From the NCBI RefSeq assembly GCF_013041605.1, contig NZ_JABEQC010000008.1, positions 1 to 64,000 on the forward strand: a stretch of DNA of 64,000 bases, in the 5' to 3' direction. A program made the position numbers and the translations under genes. Below are positions 6,851 to 16,207 of this stretch, one piece after another. How positions within the stretch are numbered: position 1 is the stretch's first letter; each line of letters opens with the position of its first letter. This DNA comes from Vibrio plantisponsor (GTDB lineage Bacteria; Pseudomonadota; Gammaproteobacteria; Enterobacterales; Vibrionaceae). Under the pieces are notes generated by a model. That model made no database searches and was not told the origin of the DNA. It saw only the letters and a program-made list of their open reading frames with translations.

Positions 6851-9424
6851 TTACTGGCTGGCGATGATATTGCCATCTCGAACACCAAGTTGGATCGGTT
6901 TGCCCGGTAAGAATTTTCCAGACAGAATCGATTTGGCTAACGGGTTCTCAATATTCTGTTGAATCGCGCGTTTCAATGGACGAGCACCGTAAACAGGATC
7001 AAAGCCCACTTGAGCAATCAGCTCCAATGCTTCTTCGTTAACAGCTAACTCGTAGTCTTTTTCAGCTAAGCGCTTATGTAAACGTTCCAACTGAATAGAA
7101 GCAATAGATTTAATATGTTCTCTGCCAAGCGGATGGAACACTACCGATTCATCAACACGGTTTAAGAACTCAGGACGGAAATGTTTGGTCACAGTTTCCA
7201 TCACTCGCTCTTTGATACCTTGGTAATCCAGCTTCGCAAAGTTCTCTTGAATGCTTGAAGAACCTAGGTTTGACGTCATGATCACCACAGTATTGCGGAA
7301 ATCAACCGTACGGCCTTGACCATCGGTTAGACGACCATCATCAAGCACTTGCAACAAGATGTTGAACACATCTGGATGCGCCTTTTCCACTTCGTCCAGC
7401 AAAATCACTGAGTAAGGTTTACGACGAACCGCTTCGGTTAAATAACCGCCCTCTTCATACCCCACATAACCCGGAGGCGCACCGACCAATCGAGCCACAG
7501 AGTGTTTCTCCATAAACTCAGACATATCGATACGAACCATGGCATCTTCACTATCAAACATGAAGTGAGCCAATGTTTTACAAAGCTCCGTTTTACCGAC
7601 ACCAGTTGGACCTAAGAATAGGAACGAACCAATCGGTTTATTAGGGTCAGACAATCCGGCACGGCTACGACGAATCGCATTCGCGACCACTTCAACCGCT
7701 TCAACTTGCCCAATGACACGTTTATGCAAAACATCTTCCATGCGAAGCAGCTTCTCTTTTTCTGCCTCAAGCATTTTAGACACAGGAATGCCCGTTTGTT
7801 TGGACAGCACTTCTGCAATCTCAGTGTCTGTGACTTTATTGCGTAACAGAGTCATCTCTTGCATTTCAGCTTGAGCCGCAAGATCGAGCTGTTTTTCCAA
7901 CTCTGGAATTCGACCATATTGAAGTTCAGACATACGGCTTAAATCGCCGGCACGTCTCGCCACTTCCAAATCCATACGCGCTTGGTCAAGTTCGGTTTTT
8001 ATGTGCTGCGTGCCTGACAATGCTGCTTTTTCTGTTTTCCAGACTTCTTCCAGCTCGGCGTACTCACGCTCTTTAAGACCCAACTCTTCGTTAAGAATAC
8101 TTAGGCGTTTTTCACTGGCTTCATCGGTCTCATTGGACAGCGCTTGCTGTTCAATTTTCAACTGAATAATACGACGTTCCAGTTTATCCAAAGCCTCTGG
8201 TTTAGAGTCGATCTGGATACGAATGCTGGATGCTGCTTCGTCAATCAGGTCAATCGCTTTGTCAGGCAACTGACGATCTGACACATAGCGATGAGACAGC
8301 GTCGCCGCCGAAACAATCGCAGGGTCAGTGATCTCTACATGGTGGTGAAGTTCATAACGCTCTTTCAAACCACGTAAAATTGCGATGGTGTCTTCAACAC
8401 TTGGCTCATCCACCAGCACTTTTTGGAAACGGCGCTCAAGAGCCGGATCTTTTTCAATGTACTGACGATATTCATCAAGCGTGGTCGCACCGACACAGTG
8501 AAGTTCACCACGAGCCAATGCAGGTTTGAGCATGTTACCAGCATCCATTGAGCCTTCACCTTTACCTGCACCCACCATGGTATGCAGCTCATCGATGAAC
8601 AGAATGATGTTGCCTTCTTCTTTGGCTAGCTCATTCAACACCGATTTCAATCGCTCTTCGAACTCACCACGATATTTAGCACCTGCAACTAGTGCGCCCA
8701 TATCAAGAGAGAGGACGCGTCGTCCACGTAGACCTTCTGGCACTTCGTTATTGATAATGCGCTGTGCCAAACCTTCAACAATTGCCGTTTTACCAACGCC
8801 CGGTTCACCGATGATCACAGGGTTATTTTTGGTACGACGTTGTAACACTTGAATGGTTCGGCGGATCTCATCGTCACGACCAATCACAGGGTCGAGTTTG
8901 CCCTGCTCTGCTCGTTCGGTCAGATCAATTGTGAATTTTTCCAGAGCCTGACGTAGCTCTTCCGCATTCGGGTCATTCACTTTCTGCCCACCACGGATCT
9001 TTTCAATCGCATCTGAGATTTTTTTCTCGGTTAAACCAAACTCTTTTAGGATCTGACCTAGCGGGCCACGATCTTCAATCGCCGCGAGAAGATAAATCTC
9101 AGAAGATATATAAGAGTCTTGGCGTTTTTGAGCGACTTTGTCACACAGATTGAACAAGGTGCCTAAACCGCTAGAAAGCTGTACATCACCACCGATCCCG
9201 CTCACTTTTGGCAAACGATCTAACGTTTCACCCAACTTAGAGCGAAGCTGCATGACATCGACGTCAAGCATAGTTAGCAATGGACGAATTGGACTGCCAT
9301 TTTGATCAAGCAGCGCAACCATGAGATGCACGGGTTCGATGTACTGATGATCTCGCCCTAGTGCGAGAGACTGCGCGTCGGAAATCGCTATTTGGAATTT
9401 GCTGGTAAATCTGTCGAGACGCAT
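6851..9424 (-). CDS. clpB: ClpB disaggregase, AAA+ chaperone
   Basis: 857 residues, the same length as E. coli ClpB. A Clp N-domain (residues 1-145) is followed by AAA+ domain 1 (Walker [10 protein letters not shown] near 206), the coiled-coil middle domain (about 410-525) and AAA+ domain 2 (Walker [10 protein letters not shown] near 605), with a ClpB-type C-terminus. The hexamer threads aggregated proteins with DnaK/DnaJ/GrpE in the cytosol. It lies downstream of pgeF and rluD on the same strand, as in E. coli, but an IR-flanked element (9464-9727) occupies its upstream region. I could not find a convincing sigma-32 promoter directly ahead of it. Confidence 0.97.
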   Translation of the reverse strand: MRLDRFTSKFQIAISDAQSLALGRDHQYIEPVHLMVALLDQNGSPIRPLLTMLDVDVMQLRSKLGETLDRLPKVSGIGGDVQLSSGLGTLFNLCDKVAQKRQDSYISSEIYLLAAIEDRGPLGQILKEFGLTEKKISDAIEKIRGGQKVNDPNAEELRQALEKFTIDLTERAEQGKLDPVIGRDDEIRRTIQVLQRRTKNNPVIIGEPGVGKTAIVEGLAQRIINNEVPEGLRGRRVLSLDMGALVAGAKYRGEFEERLKSVLNELAKEEGNIILFIDELHTMVGAGKGEGSMDAGNMLKPALARGELHCVGATTLDEYRQYIEKDPALERRFQKVLVDEPSVEDTIAILRGLKERYELHHHVEITDPAIVSAATLSHRYVSDRQLPDKAIDLIDEAASSIRIQIDSKPEALDKLERRIIQLKIEQQALSNETDEASEKRLSILNEELGLKEREYAELEEVWKTEKAALSGTQHIKTELDQARMDLEVARRAGDLSRMSELQYGRIPELEKQLDLAAQAEMQEMTLLRNKVTDTEIAEVLSKQTGIPVSKMLEAEKEKLLRMEDVLHKRVIGQVEAVEVVANAIRRSRAGLSDPNKPIGSFLFLGPTGVGKTELCKTLAHFMFDSEDAMVRIDMSEFMEKHSVARLVGAPPGYVGYEEGGYLTEAVRRKPYSVILLDEVEKAHPDVFNILLQVLDDGRLTDGQGRTVDFRNTVVIMTSNLGSSSIQENFAKLDYQGIKERVMETVTKHFRPEFLNRVDESVVFHPLGREHIKSIASIQLERLHKRLAEKDYELAVNEEALELIAQVGFDPVYGARPLKRAIQQNIENPLAKSILSGKFLPGKPIQLGVRDGNIIASQ

Positions 9425-9463
9425 AACAACCTTCCTAACCTCAACTGAGATGAACTAATAACT

Positions 9464-9727
9464 TATACCCAAGTGAGCTCAATATACTTAGCGCAGAGCT
9501 TCATCAACGAATTCAGTTCAAGAAAAATAACTGAAAAAATGGCTAGCCCTTTCGAAGTTATTTGACGCTGAAATTAATTCGTTGATGAGCTCCCAAAGGG
9601 CGAGTTTTATTTGCTCTTATACTGCGTTGCCTCTTCTCTACATAGTTCACTATGTATTCGAATCAGCGCCTTGCCTAAGAGGAAATAAATTCTCGCTGAG
9701 CAAGCATATTCAGCTTACTTGGGTATA
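9464..9727. repeat. MITE-like element with 26-bp terminal inverted repeats
   Basis: About 264 bp. The left end TATACCCAAGTGAGCT... (9464-9489) and right end (9702-9727) are inverted repeats of 26 bp with three mismatches. Internal palindromes include CATCAACGAATT and its complement, ACATAG/CTATGT, and a 14-bp arm TTTATTTGCTCTTA with one mismatch to its partner. There is no credible open frame. It looks like a non-autonomous or intergenic repeat of the kind scattered through Vibrio genomes. It fills the clpB-pgeF gap, so it probably carries or disrupts the clpB promoter region. Confidence 0.7.
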
Positions 9728-9788
9728 CAGAAAGATGGTTACATACGCACCACTTTTCAAGGTGGGAGTGGAAACTTTTTAGAGAATC

Positions 9789-10520
9789 CTAATTTTCATT
9801 GATCCAGATAAAGGTTGCTTGCCTTCCTGTTACACCATCGCGGCGATAGGAATAAAAACGCTGAGGATCTTGGTAAGTGCATAACCCGCTATCAAAAACC
9901 TGATCAATACCGAGTTTAGCCATGCGTAAACGAGTAAGCGTTGCCATGTTTGCCCACCACTTACCGTTTTGTTTACCCGGCACAAATGCTTCTTCTGCTT
10001 TTGAGTCGTAGTCTAAAAATGCCTGTAGAACATCTTCGCCCACTTCAAACGCTTGCGGACCAATAGCTGGACCGAGCCATAACATCACATCATTAGAAAA
10101 ATGCGTTAGTGCGTTTTCAACAATACCACCAGCAAGACCACGCCATCCGGCATGAACAGCAGCCACTTGAGTTCCCTGAGTATTAGTGATCAAAACCGGT
10201 AAACAATCCGCGGTCATCGCAGAACAAACCACATTCGGTGATGAGGTAATCACACCATCGGCATCAAGAACATCATTGGTTGGCTGAGCAACCTCCAACA
10301 CCACGGTTGAATGGGTCTGATTTAACCATACAGGCGCTGTCGGCATCTGGGTTTGCTGCTGCAATAGTTCTCTATTGCGCTGCACAAGAATAGGATCATC
10401 CCCGACATGCATACCTAAATTAAGCCCTTCGTAAGGCGATTTCGAACAACCGCCAATACGTGTTGAAGCCAGAGCTTTAACTTGTTTAGGTGCATTCCAG
10501 TTAGGCGTGATCCAATTCAT
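9789..10520 (-). CDS. pgeF: PgeF/YfiH (LACC1 family) purine nucleoside phosphorylase / peptidoglycan editing factor
   Basis: 243 residues of the DUF152/YfiH family. The Zn-site motifs are NQTHS, TADCLP and AVHAGWRGLAGG. Family members have been described as multicopper oxidase-like proteins, as purine nucleoside phosphorylases/adenosine deaminases, and (E. coli YfiH) as an editing factor that prevents wrong amino acids in peptidoglycan precursors. The position directly after rluD and before clpB is conserved from E. coli. The gap to rluD is 15 bp, so co-transcription is likely. Confidence 0.9.
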   Translation of the reverse strand: MNWITPNWNAPKQVKALASTRIGGCSKSPYEGLNLGMHVGDDPILVQRNRELLQQQTQMPTAPVWLNQTHSTVVLEVAQPTNDVLDADGVITSSPNVVCSAMTADCLPVLITNTQGTQVAAVHAGWRGLAGGIVENALTHFSNDVMLWLGPAIGPQAFEVGEDVLQAFLDYDSKAEEAFVPGKQNGKWWANMATLTRLRMAKLGIDQVFDSGLCTYQDPQRFYSYRRDGVTGRQATFIWINEN

Positions 10521-10535
10521 CTTATAACCCGCTGA

Positions 10536-11510
10536 TTAATATTCTTCCGTTTTGTTCTGCTGCGCATCTGCACGTAGCGCTTCAGTCATGATAACCATGT
10601 CTTCTGGCACTGGTGCGTGAAATTCCATTTCTTCACCTGTCGCTGGGTGTTTAAATCTCAACATAACAGCGTGTAGCGCTTGGCGATCAAAGTTACGAAT
10701 CATATCCGTTAACTCTTGAGACGCGCCTTTTGGAATACGTGCACGACCACCGTAGGCAGTATCACCTAGTAGAGGGTGCTGCAGGTACGACATGTGAACA
10801 CGGATCTGGTGTGTACGACCGGTTTCAAGACGCAGACGAATACGCGTATGTTCACGGAAATGTTCCGCTACACGGTAGTGCGTAACCGCTGGTTTACCCA
10901 TTGGCGACACAGCCATCAAAGTACGTTTAGTTGAATGACGACCAATAGGTTTGTCGATCATGCCACCAGCCGTCATTTTACCGATCGCGATAGCTTCGTA
11001 TTCACGGGTAATGTTACGTTTTTGCAGTTCACGTACTAATCGTGTTTGTACAGGAACGTTCTTCGCTACCACCATCAAACCTGTCGTGTCTTTATCCAGA
11101 CGGTGCACAATACCTGCTCGTGGTACTTCTGCAATTGGCGGATAGTGGAACAACAATGCATTCAGCACTGTGCCATCAGGCGTACCTGCACCAGGGTGAA
11201 CAACAAAGTCACGAGGTTTGTTGATAACGATAATATCGTCATCTTCGTAAACGATATCCAATGGGATGTCTTGTGCTTCCCAACGAACTTCATCTTCGAG
11301 TTCAGCTTGAACAGTGATCTCTTCGCCGCCCATCACTTTCGTGCGCGGTTTAGTGACAACTTGTCCATCTACTGTTATTTTGCCGTCAAGTAACCACTCT
11401 TTCAGACGTGAACGAGAAAAATCGGCGAACAATTCAGCCACGGCTTGATCTAAACGTTGACCAAGCTGGCTATCTTTTACTGTTTGAGTTAATTCAATCT
11501 GCTGAGCCAT
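10536..11510 (-). CDS. rluD: 23S rRNA pseudouridine synthase RluD
   Basis: 324 residues. An N-terminal S4 RNA-binding domain (about 18-80) precedes the RluA-family catalytic domain with HRLDKDTTG at 136-144; the catalytic aspartate is D139. It makes pseudouridines 1911/1915/1917 in helix 69 of 23S rRNA, needed for proper ribosome assembly. It is divergent from bamD, as in other gammaproteobacteria, and heads the rluD-pgeF transcription unit. Confidence 0.95.
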   Translation of the reverse strand: MAQQIELTQTVKDSQLGQRLDQAVAELFADFSRSRLKEWLLDGKITVDGQVVTKPRTKVMGGEEITVQAELEDEVRWEAQDIPLDIVYEDDDIIVINKPRDFVVHPGAGTPDGTVLNALLFHYPPIAEVPRAGIVHRLDKDTTGLMVVAKNVPVQTRLVRELQKRNITREYEAIAIGKMTAGGMIDKPIGRHSTKRTLMAVSPMGKPAVTHYRVAEHFREHTRIRLRLETGRTHQIRVHMSYLQHPLLGDTAYGGRARIPKGASQELTDMIRNFDRQALHAVMLRFKHPATGEEMEFHAPVPEDMVIMTEALRADAQQNKTEEY

Positions 11511-11730
11511 ATCGAACTTTTTTAAAAACCGTGAGACTAATACTCACTAGTATGGATAAAATAATGTCCGTCATTGTATCTGTTACGAAAGAGAAAGTAA
11601 CCAAACGATTTGAGGAGCCCTGTTGTTCAAGCTAAAACAAGAAACTATTTTTCTGGTTTAAATATTTTTCTGGCTTAAAACAGTTGCTCCAGCTTTAAGA
11701 TGCTTTATTTTCAAGGAACCCACTCCTGAC

Positions 11731-12459
11731 ATGAAATACCAAACTTTATCAGGCTTGCTTGCACTATCACTACTATTCGGTTGTTCAAGCAAAGATAACA
11801 TCGTACCTGACGTACCACCTTCTGAGCTCTACACTGAAGCTCAATCATCATTACAAAGTGGTAACTGGTTAACTGCCATAGAAAAACTTGAAGCTTTGGA
11901 TTCACGTTATCCATTTGGTGCTTACTCTGAACAGGTTCAACTTGACCTGATTTATGCTTATTACAAAAATGACGATCTTGCTCTTGGCTTAGCAACCATT
12001 GAACGCTTTAGCCGCCTAAACCCAACTCATGAAAAAATGGACTGGGTGCTGTACATGCGTGGCTTAACGCATATGGCTCAAGATCGTAACTTTATGCACG
12101 ATTTGTTTAATATTGATCGTAGTGATCGAGATCCAGAGCCAGTAAAAGCCGCTTTTGCTGACTTTAAGAAACTGCTGCAACGCTATCCGGATAGTCCATA
12201 CGCAGAAGATTCACAACGCAGAATGTTTGCGCTTAAGAACCGCCTTGCTGAGTACGACCTAGCGACCGCAGATTTTTACTTACGCAGAGAAGCGTGGATT
12301 GCAGCAATTAAGCGTTGTCAGGAGCTGCAAAAAACTTATCCAGATACCGAAGCGGCGAGAAAATCACTCACGATCCAACTTGCTGCCTATAAAGAACTGG
12401 GCTTAGAAGATTCTATTGCCCGTACTGAAAAGCTCATTCAGCTAAACCCTGAAAACTAA
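11731..12459 (+). CDS. bamD: Outer-membrane assembly lipoprotein BamD
   Basis: 242 residues. A lipoprotein signal peptide ends in a lipobox with C18 (LLFGC), followed by TPR-like helical repeats (SELYTEAQSSLQSGNW, YPFGAYSEQVQLDL, YPDSPYAEDSQRRM). It is the essential partner of BamA in the Bam complex that inserts beta-barrel proteins into the outer membrane. It is divergent from rluD and is followed by a strong terminator. Confidence 0.95.
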   Translation: MKYQTLSGLLALSLLFGCSSKDNIVPDVPPSELYTEAQSSLQSGNWLTAIEKLEALDSRYPFGAYSEQVQLDLIYAYYKNDDLALGLATIERFSRLNPTHEKMDWVLYMRGLTHMAQDRNFMHDLFNIDRSDRDPEPVKAAFADFKKLLQRYPDSPYAEDSQRRMFALKNRLAEYDLATADFYLRREAWIAAIKRCQELQKTYPDTEAARKSLTIQLAAYKELGLEDSIARTEKLIQLNPEN

Positions 12460-12490
12460 TCAGTCGTTTCTTCAAATAACGCCTTTCAAT

Positions 12491-12518
12491 GAGCCACTGT
12501 GTTTACAGTGGCTTTTTT
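12491..12518 (+). terminator. Rho-independent terminator after bamD
   Basis: Stem AGCCACTGT/ACAGTGGCT (12492-12500, 12505-12513), a GTTT loop and a run of six T. Confidence 0.9.
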
Positions 12519-12600
12519 ATTTCTATTTGCTGATTTCTCCTTTTGTTCATAAGCTTATCTTTATTCAAGCCGATAGAAATGAATGCAAAGGAGCCGCATT

Positions 12601-14058
12601 TTGCGTTGGTTACAGCGAGGTTTTATAAGCCTGTTTGTTTTGCTTCTCAGCCTACCCGCAAGCAGCATTGAACTATCACCATTAAGTGATAAGCCTTATC
12701 AAGGTGACTGGCCGATTCTTAAAGAGAAAGGTGTCATCCGTGTTGTCGTGTCTGCCGACTTAGGATTTTATTACGTGGAAGCTGGTCGTCCGAAAGGTAT
12801 CGGTGCAGAACTCTTGTATCACTTTGAAAAGAGCCTCAAAAAACAAGCGCCTTATGTACACATTCAAATCATCCCAGTGCTCAGGGACGATCTTATTCCT
12901 TCCGTCCAATCCGGTTTAGCGGATTTAGCCGTCGCAAACCTGACGATCACTCCTGCTCGTCTAAAAGAGATTGATTTCAGCAATCCTCTGACAAAAGAGA
13001 TCCAAGAGCTGATTGTCACCAACAAGAGTTATCCGGACATCACCAATTTAACCCAACTGACCGGCAAAGAAATTTGGGTCAGAGCTAGTTCCAGTTATAT
13101 GGAGAGCTTAGAAAAAATAAACAACTCTTTGATTTTGCAAAGCTTGAAGCCAATAAAAATTCATTTCGTTGAAGAAGCCCTGCAAGACTACGAACTATTG
13201 GAAATGGTTAATTCCGGACATATCCCTGCGACCGTGCTCGATAGCCACAAAGCAGAAATGTGGCTGCATGTTATGGAAGACATAAAAGCACACACCGAAT
13301 TGCCGTTAAGAGAAAATGGCCAAATTGCATGGGCAATGCGCAAAAACTCCCCAGAGCTGAAAAAAATCGTAAACGGTTATTTGAGAACAGCGAAATCCGG
13401 CACCTTGTTAGGCAACGTAATCTTCAGCAAATACATCGACGATACCCGCTGGCTAACCAAGGCGCTCAATCCAGAAAAACTTAAACGTCTTGATGAACTG
13501 GCGAAAATATTTACCGAGTACTCCAATCAATATGAGTTCGAATATCTGATGATGGCAGCACAAGGATTTCAGGAATCCGGTTTTGACCAGAGAAAAGTGT
13601 CACACAAAGGGGCCGTCGGCATAATGCAGGTTATGCCAAGCACAGCCAGAGATCCGAACGTCAATATAAAAAACATCGAGAAAGTAGAAAACAACATCCA
13701 CGCGGGTGTGAAATATATGCGGTTCATAAAAGACCGCTATTTTTCCGATCCTGAGATAAGTGAAGATGACCAAGTTTATTTCGCACTGGCGGCATACAAC
13801 GCAGGGCCAGCAAACATCAATAGAATGCGCCGACTAGCCAAAAAGCACGGCTTTAATCCCAATGTCTGGTTTAAGAATGTGGAAGTGATTACACGGAGGA
13901 ATATTAGCTCAGAGCCAGTGACTTATGTGGTAAACATCAGTCGCTATTACGTGGTTTACAAACAGCTACAACAGCTCAAGCAAGCAAAAGAGGAAAGTTT
14001 AACCGCAACTCTGAATGCTGTTGAAGGCGTAGATTCACTGGCAAACAACAAACAATGA
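12601..14058 (+). CDS. MltF-like membrane-bound lytic murein transglycosylase
   Basis: About 485 residues. A hydrophobic signal segment is followed by an SBP_bac_3-type periplasmic domain (about 45-270) and a C-terminal SLT domain (GFQESGF catalytic Glu, GAVGIMQVMPSTA, AAYNAGPANI). It cleaves peptidoglycan glycan strands to 1,6-anhydro-muropeptides; the N-terminal domain may regulate it allosterically. The TTG at 12601 is preferred because AGGAG (12588-12592) lies 8 bases upstream, while the ATG at 12583 has no SD. The same gene sits between bamD and raiA in V. cholerae. It is a paralogue or relative of E. coli MltF rather than a certain orthologue. Confidence 0.8.
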   Translation: MRWLQRGFISLFVLLLSLPASSIELSPLSDKPYQGDWPILKEKGVIRVVVSADLGFYYVEAGRPKGIGAELLYHFEKSLKKQAPYVHIQIIPVLRDDLIPSVQSGLADLAVANLTITPARLKEIDFSNPLTKEIQELIVTNKSYPDITNLTQLTGKEIWVRASSSYMESLEKINNSLILQSLKPIKIHFVEEALQDYELLEMVNSGHIPATVLDSHKAEMWLHVMEDIKAHTELPLRENGQIAWAMRKNSPELKKIVNGYLRTAKSGTLLGNVIFSKYIDDTRWLTKALNPEKLKRLDELAKIFTEYSNQYEFEYLMMAAQGFQESGFDQRKVSHKGAVGIMQVMPSTARDPNVNIKNIEKVENNIHAGVKYMRFIKDRYFSDPEISEDDQVYFALAAYNAGPANINRMRRLAKKHGFNPNVWFKNVEVITRRNISSEPVTYVVNISRYYVVYKQLQQLKQAKEESLTATLNAVEGVDSLANNKQ

Positions 14059-14270
14059 CTGGTGAAGTGACTCCAATCGCAAATTAGTGTTGTTCAGGAA
14101 ATAATCAGAAGTGTTTAAAAGGCCGAATTAGCTCCCTAAAAATGGATGAATTTTCAGTAAGCTACCTCTCTAAATGTAGTCGCAAACAACAAAATCACAA
14201 GCTTTTTTTGCCTCCATCAAGACAACACTTTGCGGAAGATCACGTTTAAAAGCGATCAGAAATACCCCAC

Positions 14271-14304
14271 AAAAAATAGCGATCTAGATCACTATTTTTT
14301 ATTT
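14271..14304 (+). terminator. Terminator-like hairpin upstream of raiA
   Basis: AATAG/CTATT arms flank GATCTAGATC and are followed by TTTTTT (14295-14300). It probably ends the mltF-like transcript. The rest of the 14059-14359 gap shows nothing else I can support. Confidence 0.55.
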
Positions 14305-14359
14305 AAGAATGGGTAATCTGGAGTTAACCCATGAGGGATGACACAGAGGAAAAAGCATT

Positions 14360-14686
14360 ATGAAAATGAATATCACTGGTAAAAACATCGACATTACCTC
14401 TGCAATCCGTGACCACATTGAGAGTAAATTAAAAAAACTAGAGAAATGGCAAGTAGACATCACAGGTTGCCAATGTAGCTTTAGTGAAGAACCAAACAAA
14501 CAGATGAAGTTTGAAGCAACAGTAACGGTACCAAAAGGACAACTTGTTGCTTCCGCTGTTCACGAAGATTTGTACGCGGCCGTCAACGAGGTTGAACAGA
14601 AACTAGAACGCCAATTGAACAAACTTCGTCATAAACCTGAAGCAAGACGATCTGACAAACCAGAATTGGAAGAAGAAACTGAATAA
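14360..14686 (+). CDS. raiA: Ribosome-associated inhibitor RaiA (YfiA/HPF family)
   Basis: 108 residues of the short HPF/YfiA family: MKMNITGKNIDIT opening, a beta-alpha-beta fold and an acidic C-terminal tail (about residues 95-108). The tail argues for RaiA over the shorter HPF. It binds the 30S subunit in stationary phase or cold and stabilises idle 70S ribosomes. It sits directly upstream of the phe attenuator, as in E. coli (raiA-pheL-pheA), with SD AGAGGAA and its own terminator at 14703-14727. Confidence 0.92.
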   Translation: MKMNITGKNIDITSAIRDHIESKLKKLEKWQVDITGCQCSFSEEPNKQMKFEATVTVPKGQLVASAVHEDLYAAVNEVEQKLERQLNKLRHKPEARRSDKPELEEETE

Positions 14687-14702
14687 TATACAGCTTTAGA
14701 AT

Positions 14703-14727
14703 TAGCGCCTTCGGGCGCTATTTTTTT
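14703..14727 (+). terminator. Rho-independent terminator after raiA
   Basis: TAGCGCC/GGCGCTA stem (14703-14709, 14714-14720), a stable TTCG tetraloop and seven T. Confidence 0.93.
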
Positions 14728-14729
14728 GC

Positions 14730-14758
14730 TTGACGCTCTATGCCGCCTTGCTTATTGT
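14730..14758 (+). promoter_or_regulatory. Promoter of the pheL-pheA operon
   Basis: -35 TTGACG (14730-14735) and -10 TATTGT (14753-14758) with an ideal 17-bp spacer. It lies just after the raiA terminator and about 30 bp before the leader peptide start. Confidence 0.65.
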
Positions 14759-14788
14759 GGGACTACCTTAACGACTTAATCGAAAATA

Positions 14789-14836
14789 ATGACAAATACT
14801 CAACTGTTCTTTTTTGACTTCTTTTTTCTCCAATAA
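14789..14836 (+). CDS. pheL: phe operon leader peptide PheL
   Basis: A 15-codon open frame, MTNTQLFFFDFFFLQ, with six Phe codons in two runs of three. It lies between the phe promoter and a terminator at 14887-14909. Ribosome stalling on the Phe codons when charged tRNA-Phe is scarce would favour the antiterminator, as in E. coli pheL. It is too short for routine gene callers. Confidence 0.9.
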   Translation: MTNTQLFFFDFFFLQ

Positions 14837-14886
14837 GCTTTGGAGGCTAAGTCGTTTAAGAAAAAAAAGTCAAAAACGAACAGAAA

Positions 14887-14909
14887 GCCTCCCACTGGGA
14901 GGTTTTTTT
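14887..14909 (+). terminator. phe operon attenuator terminator
   Basis: CCTCCC/GGGAGG stem (14888-14893, 14897-14902) followed by seven T, 17 bases before pheA. An upstream segment CTTTGGAGG (14838-14846) can pair with the CCTCC arm, as expected for the antiterminator that forms when the ribosome stalls in pheL. Confidence 0.88.
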
Positions 14910-14925
14910 ATAAGGATAATTTTCA

Positions 14926-16101
14926 ATGACAGACAGACAGTACTCTCTCGACGAGATTCGTTTAAGACTCAACGAGCTTGATGACCAATTATTAAGCCTG
15001 CTATCGGAACGACGTAAACTCAGTATTGAAGTAGCAAAAAGCAAAGTAGAAACCTCAAAACCCGTTCGTGATGCCGTTCGCGAACAACAGCTACTGGTTA
15101 AACTGATCAACTCAGGTAAAGATAAATACCAGCTTGATGCACAATTCATTACCAAGCTTTTTCATACCATCATCGAAGACTCGGTGCTTCTGCAACAAGC
15201 TTACTTACAGAATTTAGCCAATCCACAAAGCAGAAAGCCGCTGGCACGAGTAGCTTTCCTCGGTTCAAAAGGCTCATACTCGCATCTTGCCACTCGCGAA
15301 TATTTCAGCCGCAAAAATACTGAGCTTGTTGAACTCAACTGCGATCAATTCAAAGAAGTGACTAAGACGGTAGAATCAGGGCATGCCGACTACGGTGTAC
15401 TACCTATTGAAAACACCAGCTCAGGCTCTATCAACGAAGTTTATGACCTGCTGCAACACACCACCTTATACATTGTTGGTGAAATCACTCAGCCTATTGA
15501 ACACTGTCTGGTTGCAACAAAAGACATCCGCTTAGAAGACCTGAAAGTGCTTTATTCGCACCCTCAGCCTCATCAGCAATGCAGTGAATTCCTAAGTCGC
15601 CTTAAAGGTGTGCAACTCAAAACATGCGCAAGTACTGCTGACGCAATGAAAAAAGTGCAGGAGTTAAACCGAGAGGATGTTGCTGCGATTGGCAATGCGT
15701 CGAGCGGTAAACTTTATGGGCTTCAAACCATTCAAAGCAATATCGCCAACCAAACAGAAAACCACACTCGCTTTATCGTGGTTGCTCGTAAGCCTGTGGA
15801 AGTCTCGACACAGATTCCTGCCAAAACGACCTTGATTATGTCTACTTCACAGGAAGCGGGTTCATTGGTTGCAACGCTGCTCGTTCTTCAACGTTTTGGC
15901 ATCAACATGACCAAACTAGAGTCTCGTCCAATCATGGGTAACCCTTGGGAAGAGATGTTCTATGTGGATTTGGAAGCTCATCTGGATTCGGAAAATATGC
16001 AGCAGGCACTTGCAGAGTTAACTAAATTAACCAAGCATCTGAAAGTTCTTGGCTGTTATCCAAGTGAGAACGTGAAGCCAACTCAAGTACGGTTAAGTTA
16101 A
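14926..16101 (+). CDS. pheA: Bifunctional chorismate mutase / prephenate dehydratase (P-protein)
   Basis: 391 residues. An AroQ chorismate mutase domain (about 1-90) is followed by prephenate dehydratase (about 105-290; TRF motif in NHTRFIVV) and a C-terminal ACT regulatory domain (about 300-380; ESRP in LESRPIMGNPWEEMFY binds Phe). It converts chorismate via prephenate to phenylpyruvate in the cytosol. Expression is controlled by the leader/attenuator just upstream; activity is probably feedback-inhibited by phenylalanine. Confidence 0.96.
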   Translation: MTDRQYSLDEIRLRLNELDDQLLSLLSERRKLSIEVAKSKVETSKPVRDAVREQQLLVKLINSGKDKYQLDAQFITKLFHTIIEDSVLLQQAYLQNLANPQSRKPLARVAFLGSKGSYSHLATREYFSRKNTELVELNCDQFKEVTKTVESGHADYGVLPIENTSSGSINEVYDLLQHTTLYIVGEITQPIEHCLVATKDIRLEDLKVLYSHPQPHQQCSEFLSRLKGVQLKTCASTADAMKKVQELNREDVAAIGNASSGKLYGLQTIQSNIANQTENHTRFIVVARKPVEVSTQIPAKTTLIMSTSQEAGSLVATLLVLQRFGINMTKLESRPIMGNPWEEMFYVDLEAHLDSENMQQALAELTKLTKHLKVLGCYPSENVKPTQVRLS

Positions 16102-16207
16102 CCGTACTTAAATCAAACTATTGCGCCTAGTTTGACCGAAGTTGCATATTAGAACTTTATGATACAGAAATAGTTATACAATTTGGTTCAGATGAATTAG
16201 TGTTCTG

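Noticed and set aside
9425..9560. Sigma-32 promoter for clpB
   Set aside because: CTTGAA is present on the minus strand inside the repeat element, but no CCCCAT-like -10 follows at the right spacing.
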